Below are positions 5,779 through 6,649 of a DNA stretch of 6,649 nt, in pieces. Source of the stretch: an uncultured Clostridium sp. (GTDB lineage Bacteria; Bacillota; Clostridia; Lachnospirales; Lachnospiraceae). The stretch is from contig UQJF01000146.1 in NCBI GenBank assembly GCA_900541315.1, positions 1 through 6,649 of the forward strand, written 5' to 3'. The translations under genes were made by a program, and so were the position numbers. The stretch's first letter is position 1; every line of letters starts with the position of its first letter. The notes beneath the pieces were generated by a model. It was not told where the DNA came from. It saw only the letters and a list, made by a program, of their open reading frames with translations, and ran no database searches.

Positions 5779-6537
5779 ATGGTCAGAGTTATCATGCATG
5801 GCTGCAACGGCGTTATGGGTCAGGTCATCACCAAAATGGCAAAGGATATGGACGGTCTTACCATTGTTGCAGGTATTGATCTTAAAAATGATAAAGAAAA
5901 TGGATATCCGGTATATCCATCCTTAGAAGAGTGCAAAGAAGAAGCAGATGTAGTAGTGGATTTTGCTTCCCCAAAGGCAGCAGACCACCTTATGGATTTC
6001 TGCGCAGAAAAGAAGCTGGGCCTGGTGCTTTGCACCACCGGGCTTTCTGAAGCGCAGATCAAAAAAGTAAAAGAGACAGCAGAAAAAACAGCTGTACTGC
6101 GTTCTGCCAATATGTCTTTAGGTGTCAATCTTTTATTAAAGCTGGTCCAGGATGCGGCCAAAGTGCTGGCAGGCGCCGGTTTTGATATAGAGATCGTGGA
6201 AAAGCACCACAACCAGAAAAAAGATGCACCAAGCGGAACTGCCCTTGCACTGGCTGATTCCATGAATGAAGCATTAGGTGATCAGTATCACTATGTATAT
6301 GACCGCAGCAGTGTCCATGAAAAGCGAGATCCAAAAGAGATCGGCATTGCTTCTGTCCGCGGTGGTTCTATCGTAGGAGACCATGACGTGATCTTTGCAG
6401 GAAAAGATGAGGTCATTACTTTTAATCATACAGCCTATTCCAAGGCTATTTTTGCAAAAGGCGCTTTGGAAGCAGCAAAATTTTTAGCCGGAAAAGAACC
6501 GGGGCTGTACGATATGAGTGACGTTGTACAGCTATAG
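5779..6537 (+). CDS. dapB: 4-hydroxy-tetrahydrodipicolinate reductase
   Basis: DapB (252 residues) reduces the DapA product with NAD(P)H to tetrahydrodipicolinate, the branch-point precursor of meso-diaminopimelate and lysine. The N-terminal Rossmann domain has the nucleotide motif HGCNGVMG (7-14), VVVDFASP (58-65) and CTTGL (85-89). The substrate-binding domain carries SANMSLGVNLL (109-119), the signature EKHHNQKKDAPSGTA (141-155) with catalytic H143 and K147 at the positions of E. coli H159 and K163, and RGGSIVGDH (194-202). The C-terminal return to the Rossmann fold is intact, so the gene is complete. AGGAGAAAGGA (5761-5771) provides a ribosome binding site ending 7 bases before the ATG. 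It is co-transcribed with dapA under lysine riboswitch control. No terminator is visible in the 65 bases between its stop codon and the insert end, so further genes may follow in the operon. Confidence 0.97.
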   Translation: MVRVIMHGCNGVMGQVITKMAKDMDGLTIVAGIDLKNDKENGYPVYPSLEECKEEADVVVDFASPKAADHLMDFCAEKKLGLVLCTTGLSEAQIKKVKETAEKTAVLRSANMSLGVNLLLKLVQDAAKVLAGAGFDIEIVEKHHNQKKDAPSGTALALADSMNEALGDQYHYVYDRSSVHEKRDPKEIGIASVRGGSIVGDHDVIFAGKDEVITFNHTAYSKAIFAKGALEAAKFLAGKEPGLYDMSDVVQL

Positions 6538-6602
6538 ATCCTGCATGGAAAAATTTAACACTATAAAGCATTCTTTGATTTCACATACTAAGAGTACATG
6601 AC

Positions 6603-6649
6603 CTGTCTCTTATACACATCTCCGAGCCCACGAGACGGAGCTACATCTC
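6603..6649 (-). other. Nextera i7-side sequencing adapter (artefact)
   Basis: Synthetic library sequence in reverse orientation. Positions 6603-6621 are the reverse complement of the Tn5 mosaic end; 6622-6636 (CCGAGCCCACGAGAC) are the Nextera read-2 tail; 6637-6644 (GGAGCTAC) fill the i7 index slot and match, from memory, index N718; 6645-6649 (ATCTC) begin the P7 oligo. The genomic insert ends at 6602. Confidence 0.98.

Noticed and set aside
6591..6599. AGAGTACAT, identical to 9 bases of the palindrome end at 238-246
   Set aside because: The bases on both sides do not match the element, and a 9-base match in 6.6 kb is not strong evidence; the insert ends three bases later, so a partial copy cannot be tested.

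Overview
The window is a single piece of Firmicutes chromosome, most likely from a Lachnospiraceae-type gut Clostridium. The signs are moderate GC, strong AGGAG-type ribosome binding sites, a lysine riboswitch in front of dapA, and protein sequences of clostridial character. The taxonomic call is inference; no marker gene is present. Both ends are not biological: positions 1-43 and 6603-6649 are Illumina Nextera adapter and index sequence, so the genomic insert is 44-6602 and the window is one complete tagmented fragment.

Layout, all genes on the + strand. At 76-253 lies a 165-base imperfect palindrome flanked by a short direct repeat, directly before the ribosome binding site of a P-type Ca2+-transporting ATPase gene (271-2910). 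Two tandem rho-independent terminators close that unit. Next come a two-OB-fold single-stranded-DNA-binding protein (3130-3759) and a short corrinoid adenosyltransferase-like P-loop protein (3889-4392), the latter with a candidate promoter of its own. From 4434 a near-consensus sigma-A promoter leads into a lysine riboswitch (about 4480-4642), a strong intrinsic terminator (4677-4715) and the lysine/diaminopimelate genes dapA (4835-5719) and dapB (5779-6537).

The dapA-dapB unit is the clearest functional system. DapA condenses aspartate semialdehyde with pyruvate and DapB reduces the product to tetrahydrodipicolinate, feeding lysine and peptidoglycan precursor synthesis. The riboswitch plus terminator should switch transcription off when lysine is plentiful. 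The ATPase, SSB-like and CobO-like genes show no obvious functional link to each other or to the dap genes.

I see no defence system, CRISPR array, prophage or other large novel system. The most unusual item is the palindrome before the ATPase gene: it looks like a small non-autonomous mobile element, and its arm differences preserve base pairing in the minus-strand RNA far better than in the plus-strand RNA.
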